A stretch of DNA of 64,000 nucleotides, taken from assembly GCA_032164245.1 (NCBI GenBank), contig JAVMKO010000007.1, positions 3,782,001 to 3,846,000 on the forward strand, in the 5' to 3' direction. The translations under genes were made by a program, and so were the position numbers. Origin of the DNA: Sternotherus odoratus. Taxonomy: Eukaryota > Chordata > Testudines > Kinosternidae. This document shows, piece by piece, positions 35,841 to 47,379 of the stretch. Positions within the stretch are counted from its first letter, which is position 1. Every line of letters starts with the position of its first letter. The notes under the pieces are model-generated. The model was not told the origin of the DNA. It saw only the letters and a list, made by a program, of their open reading frames with translations, and ran no database searches.

Positions 35841-38390
35841 TTAGGGAAAGCCACACCTTATCGTCCCAGACGTTATTGGATGCAATGCGGTAGAGGCCTG
35901 TCTATAAAAGGGTGGCGTGAAAAGGATTTATCAAATAGTTTGTCTTTTGGAGAATTAGTATCATTCTCCTAATTAGAAAAGAGAATTGATAAATGCATAA
36001 TGTTCTATAGAGGTAATTAATAAAGGATATGCAGAAAGGAAGAACTATTAGTTGAAAAATAGCAATTGCTTTTTGGGTAATAATCCATTTCTTTTGTTTT
36101 CTTATGTTTAATAATTGAAATACATTTAGCCGCAATTTTGGGCAAAAATTATATGTTACTATTTCCTTAAATGGAAAACACTGACTGTTACCATTTTGGT
36201 AGCTATAATGATCTATCTTTTTTTTTATTTCTTCCACTAGTTTTCCTTCAAACCCTTCTCAAGGACATTAAACACTCTTCTTAATTACTTTTTATTGATC
36301 TCCTGACATTTCTGTCTAGCTTTGACTACTTGTTTTTAGGAAACAAAAGATGCTAAGCTAAAAATGTTAATGGTGCATTTGAAGGCACAAAGTTGTTCAA
36401 TATTTTAGTCATGCTTCTTGAACTCATTTCTGGCTCAATAAAATGTGTGAAAGATTTTTCATTTCATTTGCTATAAGTGTTGGGTGGGGGATCTGCCCTC
36501 GTTTATTTTTATCAACATCAGCAATGTAAGCAAAGTACCTCTTTAGTGACACGTTTTTGAAACGCCAAGCAAAGCCAACAGAGCAAAAAATATAATAATC
36601 TGGAGAGCACAAGAACTTGCTGCTAGAAATTAAGCAAATAAATTCTTCATTAAACATTCTTATTCCAGTTTTGTTATCAGGGAAGCCATTTTGCCATTAG
36701 TAAACACGTTAATCAGAGCTGTCATCCGCTGATTTAGCTCATTTCCCCCTCATCTGAATATTTTAAGCAAGGCTGATTAAATGATCTCTGTTTACAACCC
36801 TAACCAGAAGGGAGTAGCTTTATATAGCTGCTTGAAAAAGTTCATTTACATACGGTCAGTCAAACTGTTTAGCTCCAGAATCTGACTTCAGCATTAGGGA
36901 CATCGTCAGCATCCATTCTGAACTCCATTGTGGGGATTACTTGCCAATGGTCTGTGTCAGTAAAGGCAGATAGGATGTGCTCAAATGCCAGACAGAAGAA
37001 GAACTCTCTGGGATCAGTTTTCATTTGAGTCTATTCATATGTGACTATAGCAGATATATTCTCTGTGTCCATGTGCCCCTTCTGTCATCACTACTTTATC
37101 ACATCACAGCACACAGTAGCATCCTACTCAGGGAGTTTCAAAAAGTCCAGAGCAATTAATTGTACCTCGTGACCTATTTCTAAGACACCCTGGAAAGTAA
37201 AGTATGGCCCAGCCACTATAACTTAACTTGCTGTTGGCATATTGCTGACCGAGGGCCATATTGTGTCATCAGTTTTAAGCCAAACTCCCCATTGATTTCT
37301 GCTGGAAAATTAATGGCATGATATGTCCATACGTGTTTGTCCTATTTAATGTTTGATTATCCTTCAACCCAGGTTTTCAAAGGCTAGCATAAGAAATCTT
37401 TAGTGCTGTAATATTTGGGGGGGCTACTTTTACAAAGAGGCAGCTTAGGCGACAATTCGTTTTTATTTGTCTGAATGTTATAAATAGAAATGTTAAAAAT
37501 AACGTTGGCTGGCACCTAGCAGGCAAAGTCAGGTGAGTGGAGGAAGAGAACATCACGTTCTCTCCAAACAGAACAGAAATGCAAAGAAAGCCAGCGACAC
37601 AGCAGTATTACAGGGGCCATGTCATTGAGATGTCACGTCCTTCTAGTCTAGGGTATAAGATACACATGATTGATCTAGATCTCTGAGTCCCAGGAAAGAC
37701 TGAAAAAGTCCTGAAGTCAGCTCTGCTTGACTGTAACTGAATAGCCTGAGGAAAGGCATATTTATTTCTGGTTTTGCCCTTATCAAACTCAGTCTTGTCC
37801 TAGTTGACCTAGAAATATTTAACCCTGGAGAAATACATTCTTGTGGAGCCTTTGAGAGTCTACAGATATACGGTAGTTTAGACCTGAATCAGTGCTGCTA
37901 TTCTAGATTCACATGGGGATTAACCTTACAAACTGGAGTCACACGAGTAGATCTTACACAGGTGATTTCAGTGGAACAGTCGATTAAGGGATAATTCAGG
38001 GGAGTGAAGGTTTGCAGGGGAGTGAAGGTCCTTTGTTTGATGTTACACTAAATGAAATACAAATAGATCCAGGGGAAATGTTCAAAAGCACATGTGAGCA
38101 CGAGACACACAATTCTCACTGACCTGCCGTGGGAGGAGTGTGGTTATGTGCCTTCTGGTCATTTAAAAATCTGCTCCTTTAATTCTTACTTCCCTCCATT
38201 ACTGAAAGTAACATGGGACTTTTACCTCCCTGTGTAGAGGAGACCCTGTACGTATATCTCCCTCTCCCCACTCCACGACACAGGCTCTTCTTCCCTTGGA
38301 GGGCTCTCCACTGAGCAAAGGATCTGCAAGTGAGTAGGGGGCTTTGAAAGGGCACACTTTCCCCTCCACTGCCCCAGTACCAAGTGACCA
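35841..38390. other. Unannotated AT-rich sequence
   Basis: Repeat-poor to my eye. CAAACTCCCCATTGATTTCT near 37270 is an isolated fragment of the GACTTCAATGG-type repeat. No exon found. Confidence 0.35.
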
Positions 38391-38399
38391 AAGGAATGG

Positions 38400-38990
38400 A
38401 AAGGTCATGCCGGGACTGTATTCACTTGCCTGTGGGGAGCTTCCCACTGGAATGCTGTGTGTGAATCCAAGTTGAAGGCTGGCAGCGGGGACTCCTCTGC
38501 AGCCCCTGCTCCTAGCCACTGGGGAACAGTTGGCAGGCACCATGCAGTGACCACCAGGGTGCAATGCTGCAAGGCACCTGCTAAATACACCCCCTCACCT
38601 CCCTGCAGCCCCAGCATCCAACAATACTCCCAGGCACCATCATACACGCATTTACCCACCCAGCAGCCCCTGGCATCTTCAGCCCTCCTCACTCACTCAC
38701 TCACCCCGTCACCTCCTCTATGCTTGCTGGGGACTGGGTCTCTGGGGAGACTTTGTCTCCTGCTCCCGTCGCACCACTCCCCGCCCCCACCCCTCCCACT
38801 GGCTGGAAGGGGGGGAAAAGAAGGGGGCAGCTGACACTGTCTCTCACTGCGGGAGCAAATCTGCAGGGGGAGGTAGGGTGTGGGAGGCAGGGGAGCCGAA
38901 ATGAAGGGTGCACAACGGAATGGGAGCACAAAACCACAGTCACCCCCACCCCCATCCAGGAGTTATCCCCATAACAAAAACCCCATCCGG
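38400..38990. other. GC-rich island of unknown origin
   Basis: GC-rich and C-rich stretch within AT-rich flanks, with tracts such as CACTCACTCACTCACC, CCCGCCCCCACCCCTCCC and GGAAGGGGGGGAAAAGAAGG. Overlapping frames on both strands reflect composition. No terminal repeats were found, so it is not called as a transposon. Confidence 0.4.
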
Positions 38991-40420
38991 TATTGAGTGT
39001 CACTCAAGGAGCTCCTCAAAAGACGGCAAGTTGGGGCAGAGCCATGAGAGGTTCACATTTGGTGGGCCAGACACCAGTTCTCTTTTGTGAATGAGGGGAG
39101 ATTGAGAAAGCTGACAGAAGGATTCAGAGGCATTCAACTCGGGAACCTGAGGCTGTTGTTTCCACACAGAGACACAGTCTGGTCCAAACATTTCTAGGAC
39201 TAAAAGAAACTATCTCAACTAATGTCCTTCTCGACATTTAAGCGGTTAGTTTCCTTTTTGCGTTTCACTCCATTTGCGCAGTGCACATGGGCTCTTTGCT
39301 TTCACTTTAGCTTATAGGCAGCTTTTCAGCAGTTTCCGTTCTGGTTCCCAAACACTAGTAACACTGTGGATGCGGCATTGCCCACTCTCAGAATTTTGTT
39401 GCTAACCTTGCAATATTCGGTATCTTTCTTAAAAGTCCTCCTCCAGTTGTTGCAGGGGAATCCCAGCTTTCATTTAAAAGAAAAAGAAAGTTGCTAGCCC
39501 TCATGAGTGTGGGAAAAAGCTTGGAAAATGTCAATCAAAAGCAGCAGACAAAATAAAAGAACTCCAAATGTATTATTTTTTAAAAATCTTGTGATTCTTA
39601 AGCCAATCACACAATTTTTTGGCCTAACTCATGGCTTTGAAACTCTTGGGTTTGGCAATACTGCTATTGTTGTGTTAGGTCACATTCAAGGCGAATATTC
39701 ATGTTTTTAAAAAGCCAAAACACATTAAAACATTTTTGATCTATACTTTTTTGGAAATTCCTCCACTCTTGTTTTGATCTAATATTTGGAAGTAAAGCTA
39801 CTGATGTCATTCCTTTCCCTGGTTTATTTTGAACTCTCATCTTCTTGTGTAGATCTTCCAAAATCTTTATTTCCAACTTTACAGTGAACATGAAAAAGAT
39901 AAAATCTATCTAATAATTACTGTATGTGAGACAAATTCAGCATTTGGAGCAAGGCCAGAACTAGCATAGCTGAGCTGAAATGTACAATTCTCCTCCAGCC
40001 TTTGGATTGTCATTTGGGCTTTATTAAATTACTAACGGAAACTCAGGAAATAATATTATCTGGCTAGAAATATCATTTGGCCAAGTTCCATGGGCAGCTT
40101 TACAGAGTGGTGGAAAATCAGTTGCTAGGTCACCTTGAAAAAGTGGTGATACATCAAGATGCAAGGTGCTCATTGGTGCAAATATTTGCCTCAGCACACA
40201 TCCAGTGGCACTCTAAGATTGATTCGGTGATTGAGAGACCTTCTGAAATCAGCCTGTGGCCAGAAAGATTAAAAAACAACCCATTAAAAGGCTTAATAAT
40301 GTAAATGCTGGTTTATTTGTTACAGGGAAATAAAGATTTTGGAGGAAGTAGAGAAATTAAAAGGACACTGGTCTGCTGTCACTTGAATTAATGGTTCTTG
40401 GCCATGAAAGCCAAAAATGT
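38991..40420. other. Unannotated sequence
   Basis: No exon or repeat recognised. Confidence 0.3.
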
Positions 40421-40424
40421 TGGT

Positions 40425-40570
40425 CTTATCTACAGGAACAAGTTGCACCAGTTAAATCTAAGGTGTGGTTTTAAACTGATTTAGTTAAGCCATGCAAAAG
40501 GCAGTGTGGACACTGTTATTTCTGTTTACAATGGGCTTATTTTGGTTTAAATTGACTGAGAATAGGTTTA
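40425..40570 (+). repeat. Possible left arm of an interrupted MITE
   Basis: CTTATCTACAGGAACAAGTT ... TTAAACTGATTTAGTTAAGC ... GCAGTGTGGACACTG. The reverse complement of 42356-42455 (GTGTACACACAGAAGCTGCA, then TTAAACTGGTCTAGCTAAAC) resembles it. If the two are arms of one element, the gypsy remnant and SINE between them are later insertions. Confidence 0.35.
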
Positions 40571-40666
40571 AGATGAAGTGTAAGCTCTTCCTATCTCTCT
40601 AATCGCTCCTTCATCATGCCCATTGGAGGATCTTCCTAATACCACCTCCAGTTTCCTATGGGGGTT

Positions 40667-40814
40667 TGTAACAAGCACTTAAGGTATGTAGGGAGCACAA
40701 GTCTGTTCTCAACAAATGGTTCTTTATTACCTTCCAAAATGGCACCCGGGGACCAGGCAAAACTCCTATATGTAAGATATATGCTTAGGGACTATCCTAA
40801 ACCCCCAGGATACA
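40667..40814 (-). mobile_element. Short LTR of a Ty3/gypsy-like element
   Basis: Minus strand: begins TGTATCCTGGGGG and ends CTTGTTACA, preceded by the purine-rich GAGGGGAAGATAT (a polypurine tract). It contains AATAAAGAACC, a polyadenylation signal. Its position downstream of the integrase remnant fits a 3' LTR. A 5' LTR was not found. Confidence 0.5.
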
Positions 40815-41281
40815 ATATCTTCCCCTCAAAGTTCAACAAAGTTCATTGAGAGGAAAATCAACAGCTCAGTATAGTAACTGGAACTCCAACTAGAGGTGCA
40901 GGGTCGATGACCCAACCACATGTGGGAAAAAGGAAAAAGGGGATTTTTCTGCCCCAGTTCACCCTCACTCTGCAGATTCTTCCACAAGTCACACAAACAC
41001 TAGATCCAAGCAGATAGGGGGGTTGTGTTGTCTCATGGTAAATCAGAACTGGTGTAGATGTTCCCACTGTAGCCAGGACCGGCAATAGCTCCACCAGCAC
41101 CCCACTACTAAGAGACTATGAATCCTTCAAGAGGTCCATTCCAGTACCTGCTCCAACAGGAGCAAACTCTACCTCCCCAGACTCTGAACTTGGGTTTGTC
41201 ACAGGAACAGTAGCATCCACTGATCCATTACAGTGAGTCCTGTGAACCTGACGGAGGTTCCTCACCTCTTCCTCGGGCAAG

Positions 41282-42000
41282 TCAATGATCTATGGGCCAT
41301 CTCACCAGGAAATCTCTTACAGCATCCTCATAGGAAAGTGGGCCTGTAATTTTTACGATTGTGCAAGGCAACCACTTGGGCATTCCCACAAAGCTGTGAA
41401 CCCACATGAGTACTCCAGGAGACACAAAGCAAATGCTCTGTTGATGGTCACGATAGTGTTTCATATTTTCTTGATGTTGGTGCACTTGTTTCTCTAGACA
41501 AGATTTCAAGAAACTCCAGCGGGTATGTATCCGCTGCGTCATCAGAAGTTACACAGGCAATACCCCTGTTATAACATGAGAGGTTGTTCTATAATTACAC
41601 ACGGAGCGAGACAGTCTGGTCTGCAGCAACCCCTCCGTAACCTTCCTGAGTTCATTCTTAAAGGACTGAATAGCCCTCTCTACCAGCCCGTGTGTAGATG
41701 GGTGGTAGGAAGCAGATGTTCTCTATTTGATCTCATTAGTCCTCAAGAAGGCCTGGAATTCCTCACCGGTAAAGACATTAGCATTGTCGGAGACCTCAGT
41801 CTCAGGCAGTCCATGAGTGCTAAACAAGAAACAAAACTCCTCAGTTGTTATAGATGAAGTAGCTACTCTTGCTGGAATGACTTCCATCCATTTAGAATGT
41901 GCATCCACCACAACAAGGAACATTGACCCAAGGAAGGGACCAACATAGTTGATGTATAGTCTGGTCTAAGACCTTCCTGGCTATTTCCTTGGTGATAGGT
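41282..42000 (-). pseudogene. Ty3/gypsy retrotransposon integrase remnant
   Basis: Minus strand. FLVVVDAHSKWMEVIP carries the first catalytic Asp, SDNANVFTGEEFQAF the second, and after an in-frame stop the sequence continues as YHPSTHGLVERAIQ with the catalytic Glu (near 41640-41722). Just upstream, reading through, is NYVGPFLG. The C-terminal tail lies in 41282-41542 (VHQHQENMKHYRD). So the DDE core is present but broken by a stop and frame changes. No intact reverse transcriptase or gag is visible. Together with the LTR at 40667-40814 this is a 5'-truncated, dead copy. Confidence 0.8.
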
Positions 42001-42167
42001 CTGCTACTGGAAGCAATTTCCTTAGGACATTGATGTGCTGATATCTCAGTCTATCAAGCGGACCAATAGAGTCTGTTGTTCCCTTGTGCGCCCATGCGGG
42101 CTCCTAGGTGCTACAGTAACACAAATAATAAACTAGAATTAATAATCTGTTATATATGGAGATATGC

Positions 42168-42355
42168 CAATCTCATAGAGCTGGAAGGACCTTGAAAGGC
42201 CATCAAGCCCAGTCCCCTGCCTACACTAGTAGAACCAAGTACTGTCCCATACAGATTTTTTGCCCGAGATCCCTAAATGGCCCTCTCAAGGATTGAGCTC
42301 ACAACCCTGGGTTTAGCAGGCCAATGCTCAAACCACTGAGCTGTCCCTCCCCCCC
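42168..42355 (-). mobile_element. tRNA-derived SINE (turtle type)
   Basis: On the minus strand: GGGACAGCTCAGTGGTTTGA with a box A near 42333-42342, then GCATTGGCCTGCTAAACCCA, then the box B-like GAGCTCAATCC (42290-42300). The 3' part reads CAGGGGACTGGGCTTGATGG then CCTTTCAAGGTCCTTCCAGC. Same head as the SINE at 50377-50570 but a different tail version. Confidence 0.85.
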
Positions 42356-42455
42356 TGTTCAAACTGAAATCAGAGTGCCCACATAAGGGTTTACATCAGT
42401 TTAGCTAGACCAGTTTAAGTTAAACCGCTGCAGCTTCTGTGTGTACACGTGATGT
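42356..42455 (-). repeat. Possible right arm of an interrupted MITE
   Basis: See the partner at 40425-40570. CAGTTTAGCTAGACCAGTTT and GTGTGTACACGTG are the matching blocks. Weak. Confidence 0.3.
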
Positions 42456-43160
42456 TATTTTGCCATCAATTTGTATCAGGTGGCTGTGTGAATGAATAGT
42501 CAGAGATGTCTGCTTTGTCTTCGTGTGACCGTGATCTCATTTTTACCATTGGGAAACATGGGGGCAGAGGTTCACCATCATTTCATAGGCCCCATAGAAA
42601 GACATCATCCCCCCCCTCAGAACCCCGAAGCTTCCTTCCTCCCACCATCCCTCTCCTGAAGACAGAGCTCTCTTGTGGCCGGCGTTGCTCTATTGCAGAA
42701 TGGGAAGGGGAGCGGAGAAAGCCATAATCCCCAGTGTTAGACTGTGAGCACAATGTCCAGTGGAGATTGGATCTGTCGCTGGCGCTTGACCACCCCTTCC
42801 ATGCCTGCTGCCAGGGTAGGGCTGCAGGAAGGAGCACGGACGGCATCTATGTATATGGAGGCTTCGCTCCTGCTCTGACGTATGCTCCACAGGTCTGCTG
42901 AAGGGGTTTGACTGAATTGGCAAAAACTAACTGAGGGGCTCAGTCCCTCTGCACCCCGATAGAAATATGAGGGCAGTATTTTAAAGTAACTTCCCGAGCC
43001 CTGTCGTGAGAAGGCATGGTTTGGAACATTCTTCCACGGGACTACAATGTTTTCATTATAAGGGATCTTTGCATGTGGGCTGGGTGTTAAAAGTCACAGT
43101 GACTGCTCCTTTAATCATCAGTCCCCCTATTGGACTCCCTCCGAGCTGTTATCATCCATA
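42456..43160. other. Unannotated sequence
   Basis: No exon or repeat recognised. Confidence 0.3.
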
Positions 43161-43387
43161 TCCATTTTCTCATAGACTTCAAGGTCAGAAGGGACCATTA
43201 TGATCATCTAGTCCAGGGGTCTCCAAACTTTTCAGCCCGAGGGCCGCATTAACTATCAAATAGCAGTTCGGGGGCCGACAACACACTCGAGGTCCAAATA
43301 AAAAAGAATCAAAACATGGATGTTGTTTTTAATTATTTATTTAATATTATTTTATTCAGTTATTATTTAATAACACATTGATACACT

Positions 43388-43512
43388 ACACATGAACACC
43401 TGTTCACTACACATGAACACTACACATGAACACCTGTTCACTACACATGAACACTACACATGAACACTACACATGAACACCTGTTCACTACACATGAACA
43501 CTACACATCAAC
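43388..43512. repeat. Tandem array, CACTACACATGAACAC units
   Basis: Repeats of CACTACACATGAACA, alternating with a longer form that adds CCTGTT. First of three arrays in the hAT element. Confidence 0.9.
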
Positions 43513-43514
43513 CC

Positions 43515-43995
43515 CCCAACTGACCCACCCAGCCAGGTCTCTTCCCCCCAAACCTCCTTTCCTCCAACCCCCCCCCAAATGACCCACCCAGCCAGGTCTC
43601 TCCCCCCCCAAACCTCCTTTCCTCCAACCCCCCCCCAAATGACCCACCCAGCCAGGTCTCTCCCCCCCAAACCTCCTTTCCTCCAACCCCCCCCCCAATT
43701 GACCCACCCAGCCAGGTCTCTCCCCCCCAAACCTCCTTTCCTCCAACCCCCAACTGACCCACCCAGCCAGGTCTCTCCCCCCAAAACCTCCTTTCCTCCA
43801 ACCCCCCCCCAAATGACCCACCCAGCCAGGTCTCTCCCCCCCAAACCTCCTTTCCTCCAACCCCCCCCCCCAATTGACCCACCCAGCCAGGTCTCTCCCC
43901 CCCAAACCTCCTTTCCTCCAACCCCCAACTGACCCACCCAGCCAGGTCTCTCCCCCCAAAACCTCCTTTCCTCCAACCCCCCCCCCCAACTGACC
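43515..43995. repeat. Tandem array, about 54-60 bp units
   Basis: TGACCCACCCAGCCAGGTCT recurs near 43521, 43580, 43640, 43700, 43755 and 43815 and on to about 43930. Units vary mainly in the length of C runs. Open frames on either strand are products of the array. Confidence 0.9.
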
Positions 43996-44435
43996 CGCTC
44001 AACCCGGTCTCTTCCCCCCCCCCCAACTGACCCGCTCAACCCGGTCTCTTCCCCCCCCCCAACTGACCCGCTCAACCCGGTCTCTTCCCCCCCCCCAACT
44101 GACCCGCTCAACCCGGTCTCTTCCCCCCCCCCCCAACTGACCCGCTCAACCCGATCTCTTCCCCCCCCCCCCAACTGACCCGTTCAACCCGGTCTCCCCC
44201 CCACCCCACCCCACTGACCCGCTCAACCCGGTCTCTTCCCCCACCCCCACCCCACCCCACCCCACTGACCCGTTCAACCCGGTCTCTTCCCCTCCCCCCC
44301 ACCCCATCCCACCCCACTGACCCGTTCAACCCGGTCTCTTCCCCCCCCCTACCCCACTGACCCGTTCAACCCGGTCTCTTCCCCTCCCCCCCACCCCACC
44401 CCACTGACCCTCTCAACCCGGTCTCTCCCCACAGA
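43990..44435. repeat. Tandem array, about 37 bp units
   Basis: CTGACCCGCTCAACCCGGTC and close variants, each followed by CTCTTCC and a long C run, repeat about a dozen times. GGTCTCT plus a C run is shared with the preceding array, so both probably derive from one ancestral unit. Confidence 0.9.
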
Positions 44436-44900
44436 CCGTTTCGCCGCCTGGCAGTGGGTGGCTCCTTGTTTCTGGCGGTGCGGCGCGTCCTGGCCCCAGC
44501 TCTAAGCCGTCCCTGGCCGGCGGCGGCAGTGGAGCACGCGGCACGTCCCGGCCCCGCGGCGGCAGCGGAGCACGCGGCGCGTCCCGGCCCCGTGGCTGGT
44601 TCCCGACCCCTGCCGCGGGCCGGATGAGAGGGCCTCGTGGGCCGCATCTGGCCCGCGGGCCATAGTTTGGAGACCCCTGATCTAGTCTGACATCCTGCAC
44701 AACGCAGGCCACAGAATTTTACCCACTCATTCCTGCAATATACCTCTCACCTATATCTGAGCTGTTGAAGTCCTCAAATCTTGGTTTAAGGACTTCAAGG
44801 TACAGAGAAGTCCTCCAGCAAGTGACCCATGCCCCCCTACTGCAGAGGAAGGTGAAAAACCTCCAGGGCCTCCGTCAATCTCTGCAGTGTCCACTCCCTT

Positions 44901-45670
44901 TGGACCACTAAGTCTTGATACTAAGGATCCTCTCTTAATCCGGACCAGAAAGGAAACATTCCCAGGGATATTTCCAGTCTCTAGATTAGCAAGATTATAT
45001 AGCTGAATTTTAGCTGATTTTATTTGAGTGATTTATGTACTAGGGAGGTGGATTGATGGATAGAGACGCCTTTATTACAGCGGATCCATTAGCACAGCTA
45101 TAGTTAGGAGTCTGTCAGCATTTCATTATAAATCAGCTTTTTGGCAGGTTTATAACTAGACTGTAGAAATTATCTATGGGGTGAAATGTGCCACTGATCA
45201 CATTTTATTTTTCTACAGGGTTGTATATTTTTTATTGCTAGAAATTAGATCACTTTTTTACACGCAAGGAAAGGCTGGTATTGTGGTGCCTTTATTATAC
45301 TTTCGATCTACACACAGGCATTTCGGAAATGCCACAATAATTTGTATGTTGAATTGGGTTGCTCTAATACACTTTGCTGCAGGTGCAATTACATAGAAAG
45401 TGCTGCTGGGCTGCATAAATAATATAATTTTCAGTGACGAGATAGCAGGTGAATGAGCGAGCCTGCTTAGAGGACAAGGACAATTAAATTCTCTTTCTCC
45501 ATCACCAGAAATACTCCTCTCTTTGTCTTTAAAAAATCAAAATTGACAACAAGGATTTACATATTAAGGGCCAAATCACATTCACGTTGGAGTTTTGCCA
45601 TTGGCTTCCGTGGGCCCTAAATAAAGACTTTGCAACACTGAAATAAGATAAGCAATCATTCTCTATCACC
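44901..45670. other. Mostly unannotated sequence
   Basis: GGGCCAAATCACATTCACGT near 45570 and GTTTTGCCATTGGCTTCCGT look like the GACTTCAATGG-type old repeat. Otherwise nothing recognised. Confidence 0.3.
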
Positions 45671-45674
45671 TTCT

Positions 45675-46710
45675 CACTGATGTCTACACTAGGAGCACTT
45701 TATTGCTATAGGAATACAGGAACTCCTCACTTAACATTGTAGTTCTGTTCCTGAAAAGTGTGAATTTAAGCAAAACAATGTTAAGTGAATCCAATTTCCC
45801 CATAAGAATTCATGTAAATGCGGGGGCTAGGTTCCAGGGAAATTTTTTTCACCACACAAAAGACTATGTTACACACACACACACAGAGTATAAGTTTTAA
45901 ACAAACAATTTAGTACTGGTAGACAGTGATGATGATTGTGAAGCTTGGTTGAGGTGGAGGAGTCAGAGGGTGGGATATTTCCCAGGGAATGCCTTAGTGC
46001 TAAATGATGAGCTAGCAACTGGCTGAGCCTTCAAGGGTTAACTCTCACTGTCTACAAAGAGCAGGAAAGGAGGGAGGACAGAGACTCGCATTTCCCCTTT
46101 AAGTACACTGCCTTGTTAATTAAATCAGCAAGCTGCCTGCTCTATGGAAGATGGGGTAAGTGGGCTGCAGGAGCAGGGGGGAGAGGGACACCCTTACAGC
46201 CCCCCTTTTTCTCTCCTCCCCCCCCCCACAACAAGCAGGAGGTTCGGGGAGCAGCTCCAAGGCAGAGGGCAGAAGCATCACATGGCAGTGGGGGGAGGGA
46301 CAGCTGAACTACCGGCAATTGATAGCCTGCTGGGTGGCTGCCGCACAGGGAATTTAGGGGATTGGGGAGCTGGTAAGAGGGCAGCCAATCCACCCTGGTT
46401 CCAAGCCCCCACCAGCTAGCTGCAACGGGCTGCTTTTCCTGCAAGCAGTGAACCAAAGCAGGCGGCTGCCAAACGATGTTAGAGGGGAGCATTGCACAAC
46501 TTTAAACGAGCTGGTTCCCTAATTGATTAGCAACATAACACCGAAACAATGTTAAGCGGGATGACTTTAAGTGAGGAGTTCCTGTACCAGTATACTATAT
46601 TGTCAAAGAGCTCCAAGTATGAACACAGCACTCCTGGAAAAGCTGCACTTTATACCCGTTTAGTAAAACCACCAACCATACCCAAAACAAGCCATAGTGT
46701 AAAACCATGT
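45675..46710. mobile_element. MITE split by a Tigger-like insertion
   Basis: GATGTCTACACTAGGAGCAC and TTGCTATAGGAATA on the left join CCAGTATACTATATTGTCAA and AGAGCTCCAAGTATGAACAC on the right once the inner element is removed. The GTCTACAC end is shared with the MITE families at 32916 and 60068. Right boundary approximate. Confidence 0.6.
45717..46584. mobile_element. Non-autonomous Tigger-like (pogo) element, 868 bp
   Basis: Ends CAGGAACTCCTCACTTAACA and, read inward from the right, CAGGAACTCCTCACTTAAAG. TA on each side (45715-45716 and 46585-46586). Near both ends AACAATGTTAAG repeats in inverted form. The GC-rich interior (about 46140-46440) has open frames without transposase features. 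A decayed partial copy is at 12093-12190. Confidence 0.9.
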
Positions 46711-47378
46711 TCCCTAAGCTGGGGACTTAGACCAGCTCTGTTGTTCAGAGATCACATCTTTTCACACCTCTGACTGACGTAGCTCCATTGGCAGAAGCCT
46801 GGGGTGTAGATCAGGCATCAGAAATTTACATCTAATTAAAATGAAAAACATGTGTTACAGACTAGCAAATGCTACTGCCGCTTGGTAAAGTTGATTACTC
46901 TTACCCTGTATGGAACAAAAAATCTTTGCAGGTACAAACCTCTGAACAGCCCTTGAGAACTGCTGGCTATTATATTTTTAGCTCATCTGGTTTCAAATTG
47001 GCAGGCTTTATCTCCGAAAGTAGTCAAGTAAAAAGGGAATATGTTGCTTTGTGTAAAAAATTGCTCCGAAGTCACCTTTTTACTGGCAGGAGCACATTTG
47101 ATGTGTGTATCATTTCACATACACATCCGTTTTTAAATGGCATTATACCATTGGGCTGGAAATTAAGGGGGAGGAGGAAAAGAAAAGTCTCTCTGATCTA
47201 TAAAGCGCACTGCTTGATGGCAGTTTCAAGTGCCTTGACAGTTCTCTATAAAAAGACCTTGCTTACAAGAACTCCAGTTTTGGCTAAAAGCAAAATATCT
47301 AATAATATCATTCTCCACTACGCTCTTCTTCCGTGCTAAGTTCTCAGAAGGAAAATGGAAATGAAAGTCTGCATTTTT
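46711..47378. other. Unannotated sequence
   Basis: The 156-codon open frame at 46869-47339 has no recognisable domain and no splice context; I treat it as chance. Confidence 0.3.
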
Positions 47379-47379
47379 C

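Larger units (their letters stand above)
43214..44679. mobile_element. Non-autonomous hAT element with array-filled interior, 1466 bp
   Basis: Ends CAGGGGTCTCCAAACTTTTC and, read inward from the right, CAGGGGTCTCCAAACTATGG. Exact 8-bp target duplication ATCTAGTC at 43206-43213 and 44680-44687. Inside both ends lie related stretches: GAGGGCCGCATTAAC and GGGCCGCATCTGGCC. The interior is three consecutive tandem arrays followed by a CpG-rich stretch (44435-44625). No transposase. Confidence 0.95.
43166..44900 (-). mobile_element. CR1-type repeat split by a hAT insertion
   Basis: CATAGACTTCAAGGTCAGAA, GGGACCATTATGATCATCTA on the left continue after the hAT as GTCTGACATCCTGCACAACG, CAGGCCACAGAATTTTACCC and CCTCCAGCAAGTGACCCATG. 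This is a common sauropsid repeat, probably antisense CR1. Removing 43214-44679 plus one 8-bp duplication restores a continuous sequence. Confidence 0.65.

Noticed and set aside
43388..43512. Regular short repeats resembling a CRISPR array
   Set aside because: No unique spacers; units are contiguous or differ only by a short insert, and the context is vertebrate.
43488..44174. 228-codon glycine-rich open frame on the minus strand and related frames
   Set aside because: Products of the C-rich tandem arrays within the hAT element.
46869..47339. 156-codon open frame
   Set aside because: No domain or repeat signature; length is within what chance gives in 64 kb of six frames.
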